Source: Edaphobacter flagellatus (GTDB lineage Bacteria > Acidobacteriota > Terriglobia > Terriglobales > Acidobacteriaceae). From it: 64,000 nt of DNA. The stretch is taken from positions 1,364,001-1,428,000 of the forward strand of contig NZ_CP073697.1 in NCBI RefSeq assembly GCF_025264665.1, given 5' to 3'. Under the pieces are notes generated by a model that worked only from the letters and a program-made list of their open reading frames with translations, was not told the origin of the DNA and searched no databases. Position 1 is the first letter of the stretch, and each line of letters opens with the position of its first letter. Shown here one piece after another: positions 8,632-17,256 of the stretch. The position numbers and the translations under genes were made by a program.

Positions 8632-9405
8632 TCAACCTTCGTGGACGATACGCCGGGTTCCCTGTTCGACGCCCGTGATCTCGCCGTCGCGCATATGCAG
8701 AATGCGGTCGGCAATCTGAGCGGCCTCAGGATTGTGCGTAATCATCAACACCGTCTGATTCAGATCACGGCTTGATCGCTGTAGCATCTCAAGAACGGCA
8801 TCCGAGTTCTTCGTATCGAGGTTGCCCGTAGGCTCATCGGCCAGAACAATAGACGGACGCGAGATCAGCGCCCGTGCAATAGCCACACGTTGCTGCTCTC
8901 CCCCTGAAAGTTCGTTGGGTCTATGGTCGAGCCTGCCTTCGATACCGAGAAGATGGGCGAGATGATTAAGCAGCTCGCGATCCAGAGGCTTTTTCTTTTC
9001 TGCACCAAGGTTGGCGATATCGTGCGCGATCTCGATATTTCCCATCGCAGTGAGCGTCGGCAGCAAATTGAACTTCTGGAAGATGAATCCTATCTTTGCC
9101 CGGCGCAGGCGTGTTCTCTCGATATCAGAGAGCTTTGAAAAGTCAGCACCATCGATAATCAACGATCCGCTTGTCGGCGAGGTAAGGCCACCCAGGATGT
9201 AGAAGAGCGTCGACTTACCTGAACCGGACGGGCCTACGATCGAGACAAATTCTCCCGGCACGACAGAAAAACTGACGCTACGCAGCGCTGGAACCTCCAA
9301 CTTGCCGGAACGGTAGGTCTTCCCAAGTGCCTGCGCCACGATGATGGGTTGAACCGCAGCACTGGCCGCAGGTATGGTCGGAGATGAGGATGCATTGATC
9401 GTCAT
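8632..9405 (-). CDS. ABC transporter ATP-binding protein, MacB/LolD type
   Basis: A 257-residue ATPase with an N-terminal extension of about 25 residues. Walker A is GPSGSGKST, the Q-loop lies in [19 protein letters not shown], the signature is [15 protein letters not shown], Walker B plus D-loop is [14 protein letters not shown] and the H-loop is THNPEAAQ. The [17 protein letters not shown] pattern is typical of the LolD/MacB/FtsE group that powers FtsX-type permeases in lipoprotein release or export. No permease gene is adjacent; the only FtsX-type permease in the window is at 35570-36661. Convergent with bestrophin. Confidence 0.92.
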   Translation of the reverse strand: MTINASSSPTIPAASAAVQPIIVAQALGKTYRSGKLEVPALRSVSFSVVPGEFVSIVGPSGSGKSTLFYILGGLTSPTSGSLIIDGADFSKLSDIERTRLRRAKIGFIFQKFNLLPTLTAMGNIEIAHDIANLGAEKKKPLDRELLNHLAHLLGIEGRLDHRPNELSGGEQQRVAIARALISRPSIVLADEPTGNLDTKNSDAVLEMLQRSSRDLNQTVLMITHNPEAAQIADRILHMRDGEITGVEQGTRRIVHEG

Positions 9406-9441
9406 GAGTTACTTTGAGTTTATCGTGAGCAGGGGCCGCGA

Positions 9442-10032
9442 ATGCGCCTGACTGAGCTTTTGCTGCTTATCCTGGTGGGGTGGACGCTGGTCGGAGCACT
9501 CGGGGTCACCGTCTCCTTTCGACAGCAACAGCGGCCTAAAGCCTTGCATCATCTAGGCTGGATTGTTGCCATCTGGATTGTCTATCTAAGCACTGTGATC
9601 GGAGTCTCACTGGCGCAGAAACAGCGATTTGTCGCCTTCGGCGCACCCCAATGTTATGACGAGATGTGTTTTGCCGTCGTGGGACTGGAAGAACTGCCCG
9701 GATATCCCGAACAAAGCAGCCACCTTGTACGCGTGAAGATCAGCATCACCAATCACGGACACAAGCCTGAGAGCGAAAGCTTGATACGCGCCTATCTGGT
9801 AGACCAGCAAGGTAGGCACTGGGGCGAGGAGCCCGGTCTCTCCGGAGTCAAACTTACAGCGCGAATATCAGGTGGAGAGTCTGCCATCAGCGAACCCGTC
9901 TTTAAACTTCCCGCCGATGCATCTCCCGCTGGACTGATTCTTTCGCACGGGCGCATGCAGCCAGGCGTCCTGGTGATTGCCGATTCCGACAGCCTGTTTC
10001 ACAAGCCGACGATATTTCGATTGGCGAAGTAA
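9442..10032 (+). CDS. Membrane-anchored protein of unknown function
   Basis: A 196-residue protein with two hydrophobic segments (about residues 3-24 and 38-58) followed by a soluble domain of about 135 residues beginning KQRFVAFGAPQCYDEMCF. The soluble part has a beta-rich look (VRVKISITNHGHKPESES, VFKLPADASPAGLILS), similar in style to extracytoplasmic beta-sandwich domains of the DUF4352 kind, but no firm family match can be claimed. There are two close Cys residues (CYDEMC). Divergent from the ABC ATPase with 36 bases between starts. Convergent with the gene at 10045. Confidence 0.6.
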   Translation: MRLTELLLLILVGWTLVGALGVTVSFRQQQRPKALHHLGWIVAIWIVYLSTVIGVSLAQKQRFVAFGAPQCYDEMCFAVVGLEELPGYPEQSSHLVRVKISITNHGHKPESESLIRAYLVDQQGRHWGEEPGLSGVKLTARISGGESAISEPVFKLPADASPAGLILSHGRMQPGVLVIADSDSLFHKPTIFRLAK

Positions 10033-10044
10033 TGAAGCCCACCA

Positions 10045-10410
10045 TTAGACCGGCGTACTCCCCGAAGCAAGAAGCGAGTGCAGCGTAATATCTTCGAGGA
10101 AGCTGATCTCCAGCCGCAACGTAATAATCTGCCCCAGATCGACCGAGGTCGCAGCATTTCTGCGGCAGGTGCAGAGATCGGTAAGCGCCAGATGCGAGGA
10201 GCGCGTCAGTTCCAGCCCCGCAGCAACGATGCCTCCGTATAGCTCGATGATGGAGCGGAGTTGCGCCTCCACACGTAGCTCGACCATGCTGGCCGAGAGC
10301 GTGCGTCGGTCGATAACCCAACCGCCTCCATCAGCCAGTGCGGTAAGAAGCACCGGCAGCAGCCCTGCGCGGTCGTCGTAGCTAAAACTTTGTAGATCGA
10401 GCGATTGCAT
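10045..10410 (-). CDS. Hypothetical 121-residue protein
   Basis: Begins MQSLDLQSFSYDDRAGLLPVL and has no signal peptide or membrane segment. The centre (RRTLSASMVELRVEAQLRSI) alternates hydrophobic residues in a way that suggests a small alpha/beta domain, and the C-terminal half has a CTCRR dicysteine. I recognise no family. It is supported by being boxed between convergent 9442-10032 and divergent acpS, with codon use like its neighbours. Competing frames over the same bases are poorer in composition. Confidence 0.55.
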   Translation of the reverse strand: MQSLDLQSFSYDDRAGLLPVLLTALADGGGWVIDRRTLSASMVELRVEAQLRSIIELYGGIVAAGLELTRSSHLALTDLCTCRRNAATSVDLGQIITLRLEISFLEDITLHSLLASGSTPV

Positions 10411-10517
10411 GAATGATCGTCCTGTCTTTCCCCTTCATCGGAGAACCCAGGTTGAAGCGTGATAGCTGCGCGCGGTACGGTGGTCATATGACCAATGTGA
10501 GCGGAGCGAGGTAACTC

Positions 10518-10898
10518 ATGGTTCTCGGCGTAGGGACCGATCTGATTGAGATCCGAAGAATCGAAGAGAGTATCGCGCAATTTGGAGAGCGCTTCCTGAA
10601 TCGCGTCTTTACCGCCGGGGAGATCGCGTACTGTCAGGCAAAGAAGAAAGGAGCGGCGGAAAGCTTCGCTGCCCGGTTCGCCGCCAAAGAAGCCGGAGCC
10701 AAGGCCCTGGGAACAGGGATCAGTCGTGGCGTCAGATGGAAGGAACTTGAGGTGCGCCGCCAGCCGGGTGAGCGCCCCACCTTGCACCTGAGCGGCCGTG
10801 CAGCAGAACTGGCAAATAAAATGGGACTCCGCCGCCTCTCCCTCAGCCTCTCCCATAGCCGTGATGTCGCGCTGGCAGTTGTCATCGCAGAAGATTGA
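10518..10898 (+). CDS. acpS: Holo-[acyl-carrier-protein] synthase
   Basis: Transfers 4'-phosphopantetheine from CoA to the serine of acyl carrier protein, an essential step for fatty-acid synthesis. The 126-residue product has the family motifs GVGTDLIEIRRI (magnesium-binding Asp), AARFAAKEAGAKALGTG (catalytic Glu-Lys) and LSLSHSRDVALAVVI near the end. GAGGTAA precedes ATG 10518. It stands alone, divergent from the hypothetical gene at 10045. Confidence 0.94.
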   Translation: MVLGVGTDLIEIRRIEESIAQFGERFLNRVFTAGEIAYCQAKKKGAAESFAARFAAKEAGAKALGTGISRGVRWKELEVRRQPGERPTLHLSGRAAELANKMGLRRLSLSLSHSRDVALAVVIAED

Positions 10899-11051
10899 AA
10901 GCTTGAAACCCTGGACTGCAACCCTGCATCCATTCAAGGCAGGTCTTAAAGGATTGCTACAGCACGGAATGCACCAGATTTAGAACGCTGTCATGTATCC
11001 TCACAGTACAGAATTGGTGAGCAACACCAGGATCGCTTTTCAAGGAGAGCT

Positions 11052-12137
11052 ATGCCCAGTCAGCAGGAGGTTCGATGGTCACAGTTGAAGATAGGCCTCA
11101 TAGTCCTCGTAGCTGCAATCATCCTGGTGGCACTTCTCTTCCTCATGACCAGTTCGGCTGGAATCGGCATCTTTTCTCATAAGCTCACGATCACAACCTA
11201 CTTTGAAAATTCCGCCGGCTTGAAACCCGGTGCGCCGGTCAACTTGCAGGGTGTCACCATCGGCAATGTCAAAACGGTCACAGTCGTCTCCTCACCTGAG
11301 CGTAAGCTGACACCGGTTCAGGTCGTCATGAAGCTGAACGAGAAATACGCTGACGAATTGAAGAAGGACTCCAAGGCATCGCTGACGACAATCGGTGTGC
11401 TGGGCGATACGGTCGTCGATATTAATAGCCAGTTCGCCGTGGGTCCTCCTTTGCGTGACGGCGACGAGCTAAAGACGCTGGAAACCCCCAGTCTGACGGA
11501 TGTCGTCAAGGCGAGCCAAGGCACAATCGAGAGCCTCAACGTCATCCTTGCCAAGCTGAACACGATGGTCGACAACATGCAGTCCGGTAAGGGGTCGCTC
11601 GGCCAGATCGTCAGCAACCCGGACCTCTACAACAAGCTGAATGCGACGATCGACGAACTGCACAAAATGACCGTGAACCTGAACAACGGTAAAGGGTCGC
11701 TCGGCAAACTGGTCACGGACGACACGCTCTACAACCATCTGAACGATACGGTGGCAAAGCTCAACAACATTACGACGGAGCTGGACAAGGGCAACGGTAC
11801 TGCCGGCAAACTGCTCAAGGACCCTTCACTGTTCGATAACCTGAACTCGACGCTGAAGCACGCCAATTCTCTGATGGCCGAGGCCGATGCCGGTAAAGGT
11901 GGCCTTGGATTGCTGGTCAAAGATCCGCAGTTCCGTCAGCAGCTAAGCAACACGGTCACGCAGGTGGATAAGCTGGTGACTGGAATCAATGACGGCCGCG
12001 GAACGCTGGGCAAGCTGGCTACCGAGGACACGCTGCACACCAACATGAACCATCTGCTGACGAACAGCAATGAGCTGGTCACAGCGATACGTCAGGATCC
12101 GAAGAAATATCTGACGATCCACCTGAAGATTTTCTAA
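11052..12137 (+). CDS. MCE/MlaD-domain lipid-transport protein with C-terminal 34-residue repeats
   Basis: A 361-residue periplasmic protein with one N-terminal anchor (residues about 13-33). It is followed by an MCE domain (about 44-120: LTITTYFENSAGLKPGAPVN and LQGVTIGNVKTV). MCE proteins form hexameric rings that carry phospholipids between membranes; MlaD is the model. Residues 180-349 are five consecutive repeats of exactly 34 residues, each opening with a KGSLGKLV-type motif and containing a D-x-L-Y/F-x-x-L-N core, ending at a 12-residue tail. This replaces the coiled-coil tunnel of longer MCE proteins. AAGGAG precedes the ATG. No MlaE/MlaF partner genes lie next to it in this window. 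Confidence 0.88.
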   Translation: MPSQQEVRWSQLKIGLIVLVAAIILVALLFLMTSSAGIGIFSHKLTITTYFENSAGLKPGAPVNLQGVTIGNVKTVTVVSSPERKLTPVQVVMKLNEKYADELKKDSKASLTTIGVLGDTVVDINSQFAVGPPLRDGDELKTLETPSLTDVVKASQGTIESLNVILAKLNTMVDNMQSGKGSLGQIVSNPDLYNKLNATIDELHKMTVNLNNGKGSLGKLVTDDTLYNHLNDTVAKLNNITTELDKGNGTAGKLLKDPSLFDNLNSTLKHANSLMAEADAGKGGLGLLVKDPQFRQQLSNTVTQVDKLVTGINDGRGTLGKLATEDTLHTNMNHLLTNSNELVTAIRQDPKKYLTIHLKIF

Positions 12138-12316
12138 GACCCCTCATAGTAATCACGCCACTTCTTTCATTTTTTGTGACCAACCGCTTATGGCATAAGA
12201 GCCACAAGCACATACACAGGGTTGGGATACAGGTAGTCCTTTTCATCGCCTCCTTTGCAAGAGTAGTGTTGAAGACATCGCAACAATGAACTCTTGTACT
12301 AATTTCAAGGAGAGCC

Positions 12317-14380
12317 ATGAACCTGAGGTCTTTCACACTTCGGGCTGCTGCAGTACTGACACTCAGTGCTTCGCTGCTTCCAGCCACCGCCGAAGATATC
12401 TCCGGACCGAAGTCCGTCCCTAAGAAACCCACCATCTTCGACAAGTCCGCTATCGATACTTCCGCCGATCCCTGCGTGGACTTCTACCAGTACGCCTGCG
12501 GCAACTGGAGAAAGAACAACCCTATCCCGGGTGACCAGATCCGGTGGGGACGCTTCAACGAGCTGGCCGAGTACAACAACTACCTGCTGTATTCCGAACT
12601 GAAGGCCGCCGCCGACGCTCCGAAGACGCCTCTCCAGAAGAAGTACGGTGACTACTTCGCTGCCTGCATGAACGCCGATCTCGCCGACAAGCTTGGAGCC
12701 AAACCGATCCAGCCGATTCTTAGGACGATTGCGGATTGGAAGGACCGCAGAACACTGGCGAACTTGATGGGAACGACCGAGGATAAGTTCGCTATCGGAT
12801 ACCTGTTCGACTTTGGCTCCGGCCAGGACCAGAAGGATTCCAGCCAGCAGATCGGCGAGGTGGACCAGGGCGGCCTTGGGCTGCCCGACCGCGATTACTA
12901 CCTGAACCAGGACGATCGCTCGAAGAAGCTGCGCGAGCAGTATGTCGCCCACATCGCGAAGATGTTCACCCTACTGGGAGACAGCCAGGAGCAGGCAGCA
13001 AAAGAAGCGGCGAACGTTCTCGCTATCGAGACGGCGCTGGCTCAAGGATCCATGTCGCGCGTCGACCGCCGCACACCGGCCAACGTGTATCACATCATGA
13101 CGATCGCCGAGCTGCAGCAGCTTACCCCCGACTTCAATTGGACCACATACTTCGCGGCCAAGGGGCAGAGCAAGCTGAAGACGGTCAACGTCGCCACGCC
13201 CGAGTTCTTCAAAGCGATGAACGCACAGCTGGAAGCAGCAGACCTGGATGCCCTGAAGAGCTATATGCGCTGGCATACCGTTCATCGCTTCGCCGCCAAC
13301 CTGAGCGAGCCGTTCGTCCAGGAGAACTTCAACTTCTACGCGGCTACGCTCGCCGGCCAGAAGGAGATTACCCCACGGTGGAAGCGCTGCACCGCAGCCA
13401 CCGACCGCGCTCTGGGGGAGGCCGTCGGGCAGGATTGGGTAGCAAAGAACTTTCCGCCCGCCGCCAAAGACAATATGGAGAAGCTTGTCACTGCGCTTGA
13501 AAAAGCTCTCAACGAAGACATCAAGCAGCTGGACTGGATGAGCGACGCCACAAAGGTTGAGGCAGAGAAAAAGCTCGACGCCTTCCGCCGAAACATCGGC
13601 TATCCGGAGAAGTGGCGCGACTACTCTTCGATGAAGATCTCCCGCAACAATGCGGTGAGCAATGTTCAGCAGGTCGCGGCCTTCAACGACCGCCGCAGTC
13701 TGGCAAAGATTGGCAAGCCTGTGGACGAAAAGGAATGGAGTATGACTCCGCCCACGGTCAACGCCTATTACCGGCCATCGATGAACGACATCAACTTCCC
13801 TGCCGGCATTCTGCAGCCGCCGTTCTATGACTTCAAGATCGACCCGGCGGTCAACTTCGGCGGTATCGGTGTCGTTATCGGCCATGAGATGACGCATGGC
13901 TTCGACGACCAGGGCAGCCAGTTTGACCCGAAGGGCAATGTCAGAATGTGGTGGACTGCCGACGACCGCAAGAAATTCGACGAACGGACGGACTGTGAGG
14001 TCAAGGAATACTCGAGCTTCGAGGTCGCCCCGGGCCAGAACCTCAACGGGAAGCTGACGCTCGGCGAAAATACAGCCGATAACGGCGGCCTGCGCATCGC
14101 ATATAAGGCCCTGATGGAAACCATGGCCGAACAGGGCCTCTCCACCACAGCGAAGACCGATGATTACACCCCGGCGCAGCGCTTCTTCCTGGGTTTTGGC
14201 CAGGTCTGGTGCGAAAACATCACCGAGCAGGGAGCACGGCTACGGGCAAAGACCGACCCGCACTCTTCGGGCCGCTGGCGCACCAACGGCAGCGTGCAGA
14301 ACTTCGAGGAGTTCGGCAAGGCCTTTGGCTGCAAGGTTGGCCAGCCGATGATGCCGGTGAATGCCTGCCGCGTCTGGTAG
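12317..14380 (+). CDS. M13-family zinc metallopeptidase (neprilysin/PepO-like)
   Basis: A 687-residue secreted endopeptidase starting with a signal peptide (FTLRAAAVLTLSASLLPATA). The zinc site HEMTH is at residues 523-527, and the third ligand lies in GENTADNGGL (Glu584, Asp588), the M13 arrangement. The mature N-terminal segment DPCVDFYQYACGNW and the C-terminal end NACRVW are both diagnostic of the family, so the protein is full length. AAGGAG precedes the ATG. A strong terminator follows directly (14398-14431). Role: degradation of peptides in the periplasm or outside; natural substrate unknown. Confidence 0.95.
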   Translation: MNLRSFTLRAAAVLTLSASLLPATAEDISGPKSVPKKPTIFDKSAIDTSADPCVDFYQYACGNWRKNNPIPGDQIRWGRFNELAEYNNYLLYSELKAAADAPKTPLQKKYGDYFAACMNADLADKLGAKPIQPILRTIADWKDRRTLANLMGTTEDKFAIGYLFDFGSGQDQKDSSQQIGEVDQGGLGLPDRDYYLNQDDRSKKLREQYVAHIAKMFTLLGDSQEQAAKEAANVLAIETALAQGSMSRVDRRTPANVYHIMTIAELQQLTPDFNWTTYFAAKGQSKLKTVNVATPEFFKAMNAQLEAADLDALKSYMRWHTVHRFAANLSEPFVQENFNFYAATLAGQKEITPRWKRCTAATDRALGEAVGQDWVAKNFPPAAKDNMEKLVTALEKALNEDIKQLDWMSDATKVEAEKKLDAFRRNIGYPEKWRDYSSMKISRNNAVSNVQQVAAFNDRRSLAKIGKPVDEKEWSMTPPTVNAYYRPSMNDINFPAGILQPPFYDFKIDPAVNFGGIGVVIGHEMTHGFDDQGSQFDPKGNVRMWWTADDRKKFDERTDCEVKEYSSFEVAPGQNLNGKLTLGENTADNGGLRIAYKALMETMAEQGLSTTAKTDDYTPAQRFFLGFGQVWCENITEQGARLRAKTDPHSSGRWRTNGSVQNFEEFGKAFGCKVGQPMMPVNACRVW

Positions 14381-14397
14381 CCGAAAATTTTCTCAGA

Positions 14398-14431
14398 AAG
14401 CCCAGGCTTCGGCCTGGGCTTTTTCTTTTTC
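14398..14431 (+). terminator. Intrinsic terminator of the M13 peptidase gene
   Basis: Perfect 10-bp stem AAGCCCAGGC / GCCTGGGCTT closed by a TTCG tetraloop and followed by a T-rich run (TTTCTTTTT). It begins 17 bases after the stop codon at 14380. Confidence 0.92.
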
Positions 14432-14619
14432 TGGTGCGTCAAACTACCGGCAGCAGGTTTCCCTAAAGCAGTCAGGCATATGAAAAGCATCACGATTCCA
14501 TCCCCTGAAGGTGGCACAAACTCGTTTCACCTTCTACAATATGCAGAGGAATTTATCCCTAAGAATTGCTCGCTACAGACGACGCCGGAGACCGGTGTCG
14601 GCGAGGATTAAGGAAGCAC

Positions 14620-15870
14620 ATGAGGTTGAGCAGGATTGGCCGGTTTTCCCTGGCCTTAGCAGTGTCCGTTGCATTGAGTCTGGGTATGACAGCGTGCGGC
14701 GGCGGCACAGTCGCTTTCATCTGGGTTCTTGGAACACAGTACAACCAGATCGGCGGCTTCAAGGTTGACAACTACACCGGCAACCTGACCTCGATCGTCC
14801 ATTCGCCCTTCAGCTCGAATGGCACCAACCCGGTGTCCATTGCAATAAAGCCTGGCGGCCGCTATGTGTATGTTGTCAACAAGGGCAATTCGACAACGGG
14901 CGGCAATATTGCGCTGTTTACTGTGGGCGGCGATGGAGTGCTGACTTTCCAGCAGTCTTACACCAGCCGCGGGTCCAACCCGGTTTGGGCTACGGTCGAC
15001 TCGACGGGTAACTACCTCTACGTCCTCGATTCACTGTATCCGGATACGCCTGCATTTCCGAACCCGAATGGCTACGGCGACATTACCGTCTTCGCTATCG
15101 CCTCGGATACCGGTCGTCTCCAGCTGGTTCCCAATCAGCAGATCAAGGACAGCAACCAGACGCAGCTCACCTTCTTCCCGGTTGGCCCAAAGCCGATCAT
15201 GATGCGGGTCGCCAGCGGTTGCTTATTCACTGTCGACTCGGGCGATCAGACAGTCTTCCCCTATTCTGTGGGCAGCAGTGGACAACTTACGCTGACGGCA
15301 AACGGCACGATTACGACTGGCGCAGGCAACCTGACTTCGATAAATGTCAGCGGCAACTATGTCTACCTGACCGATGCAGCGCCGACCTCGACAAGCACTG
15401 GCGGACGTGTCCTTCCTTACACTGTGGGAACAGGCTCTTCTGCTTGCTCGTTGAACACTCTGACCGGTGGTCCAGTCGACAATCTTCCGCTGACCTCGAA
15501 CCCGGTTTACTCAATGGCGGATAACAAGAGCAAGTCGCTCTATGTGCTGAACCGCTCCTCGCTGGATCCCAACAACAAGACGAGCTCGGTTTCGGCGTTC
15601 ACGATCGACCCGACCTCCGGCAAGCTGTCCTTCCTTGGCACGGGTGGAAGCCCTGCCGCCGGCAACCCCTACAAAGTAGGCGCCGGGCCAGTCTGCATGG
15701 TAGAGGATCCGACAAACCAGTACGTGTACACGTCCAATAACATCGACTCGACTATTACCGGACAACGCATCGATTCCAACACCGGCGAGTTGAGGGATCT
15801 GGCGCGTGGAAACACATTCCCGACCGTCGGGCAGCCAACCTGTCTGGCGATCAGCGGAAACGTCAACTAG
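14620..15870 (+). CDS. Secreted beta-propeller lipoprotein (lactonase/YncE-like), copy 1
   Basis: About 416 residues. The start at 14620 is preceded by AAGGA and gives a clean lipoprotein signal ending in LGMTAC, so the mature protein is lipid-anchored. The body has repeated beta-propeller blade motifs such as GGRYVYVVNKG, TGNYLYVLD, SGNYVYLTD and NQYVYTSNN at regular spacing, typical of the seven-bladed lactonase/6-phosphogluconolactonase-like fold. Such propellers often act as binding scaffolds; no enzymatic residues are evident. First of three tandem paralogues and the most divergent. An in-frame ATG at 14566 would place 18 polar residues before the signal and is rejected. Confidence 0.85.
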   Translation: MRLSRIGRFSLALAVSVALSLGMTACGGGTVAFIWVLGTQYNQIGGFKVDNYTGNLTSIVHSPFSSNGTNPVSIAIKPGGRYVYVVNKGNSTTGGNIALFTVGGDGVLTFQQSYTSRGSNPVWATVDSTGNYLYVLDSLYPDTPAFPNPNGYGDITVFAIASDTGRLQLVPNQQIKDSNQTQLTFFPVGPKPIMMRVASGCLFTVDSGDQTVFPYSVGSSGQLTLTANGTITTGAGNLTSINVSGNYVYLTDAAPTSTSTGGRVLPYTVGTGSSACSLNTLTGGPVDNLPLTSNPVYSMADNKSKSLYVLNRSSLDPNNKTSSVSAFTIDPTSGKLSFLGTGGSPAAGNPYKVGAGPVCMVEDPTNQYVYTSNNIDSTITGQRIDSNTGELRDLARGNTFPTVGQPTCLAISGNVN

Positions 15871-15948
15871 CCGGCTCGAGCGGCAGCAAGCAACGCCGGT
15901 CGGGATGACCGACCGGCAACTGAATCGGCATTGGAGTAAGAGAAGCGC

Positions 15949-17193
15949 ATGACGTTGAAGACAATGGGCCGTGGAGCGATCGCTTCGATTGTGTCCGTAA
16001 CGATGGGGCTTGGCCTTACAGCGTGCGGCCGTGACTACACGGTTGGCTACGTCTATGCCACCACCGCGCAGGCCACGGCCGGTCTGGTCAACGGCTACAA
16101 GGTCGACTATCAGCTGGGTTATCTGGTCCAGCTGGCCAACTCTCCTATTGCCTCAGGCGGCAAGAATCCAGTCACACTGGTAGCTTCTCCGGATCATCTC
16201 AGCATCTACGTCGTGCATCGCGATGATTCCAACGTCGTTCACTTCCTGATCGGCACAGACGGCAAACTATATCCGCAGAAGACCTACAATATCGCAGGAA
16301 GCTTCGCCACCGACGCATCGATCGACGCATCCGGCAAATTTTTGTACGTGACATACACGTATCAGAATGCGCTTACGTTCAATGCGGATGGAACGGTGGC
16401 CTCACAGAGCCAGCTATACACTCCGGCAAATCCTGGGCCCGGCGGCGTAACGATCTTCCCCATCAACTCGGATGGATCGCTTGGCGCACCGAGGAACTTC
16501 AACCTGGGACGTGCGCCGGTCAAGATTTCTGCAGCGAGTCCAAATCACTTTGTTTATGTCGTCAATCAGGACTCGGCAACTACTGCGAATCTGTTCGGCT
16601 TCTCACAGAACACCAGCACGGGCATGCTGACTCCGCTGCCCGGCGTGACGATCAACCCGACTTCGGGCAATGTGGGTTCGACTGGATATCCATCGGGGAT
16701 TAAGCCTGCGGGCATCACTGTCGATGCCGCAGGCAGCCATCTTTACGTCACCGATCAGGTTTCGAATCAGGTTATTGGCTATTCCATCGCGACTAATGGC
16801 GTACCAAGCCAGGTTGGAACGGCACAGACGGGCGGATCGCCGGCAGGCATGACCATCGATTCGAGCGGCAAGTATCTCTATGTCGCGAGCTATACGGATG
16901 GTGCAGTGAACGGATTTACCTTTGGCGCGAATGGTCAGCCGGTTACGTCGACGGTAGCCACGAGCGTGCAGGTTGGAACGGGACCGACGTGCGTGACGAC
17001 GATTGGCGCGCCCAGCACGGGAACTCCTTCGCATGCTGTTTACCTGTATGCCTCCAACCAGTTGAGCAACAATGTCTCAGGCACGCAGATGTCGACCAGC
17101 GATGGCAGCCTGAGGCAGATTCAGAACACTCCCTTTGGAGCGAACACATTACCCACTTGCCTGGTGGCGGTTCCGGTGATTCCGGGACGCTAA
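15949..17193 (+). CDS. Secreted beta-propeller lipoprotein, copy 2
   Basis: A 414-residue protein with signal and lipobox LGLTAC followed by GRDYTVGYVYATT. Blade motifs recur through the length (SGKFLYVTYTYQ, PNHFVYVVNQD, AGSHLYVTDQVSN, SGKYLYVASYTDG, HAVYLYASNQLS). The mature N-terminus RDYTVxYVYAT is shared with the next gene, so the two are a recent duplication relative to copy 1. It lies 78 bases after copy 1 and 63 before copy 3 on the same strand, likely one operon. Function unknown; probably an outer-surface or periplasmic binding scaffold. Confidence 0.85.
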   Translation: MTLKTMGRGAIASIVSVTMGLGLTACGRDYTVGYVYATTAQATAGLVNGYKVDYQLGYLVQLANSPIASGGKNPVTLVASPDHLSIYVVHRDDSNVVHFLIGTDGKLYPQKTYNIAGSFATDASIDASGKFLYVTYTYQNALTFNADGTVASQSQLYTPANPGPGGVTIFPINSDGSLGAPRNFNLGRAPVKISAASPNHFVYVVNQDSATTANLFGFSQNTSTGMLTPLPGVTINPTSGNVGSTGYPSGIKPAGITVDAAGSHLYVTDQVSNQVIGYSIATNGVPSQVGTAQTGGSPAGMTIDSSGKYLYVASYTDGAVNGFTFGANGQPVTSTVATSVQVGTGPTCVTTIGAPSTGTPSHAVYLYASNQLSNNVSGTQMSTSDGSLRQIQNTPFGANTLPTCLVAVPVIPGR

Positions 17194-17256
17194 TTTCCAG
17201 GATGCGAAGATAGATCATGGACGGCGGCAAAATCGCCTCCGGGATGAAGGAAACAG

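Noticed and set aside
12971..13897. A 308-residue minus-strand open frame
   Set aside because: Antisense to the M13 peptidase, whose motifs are complete.
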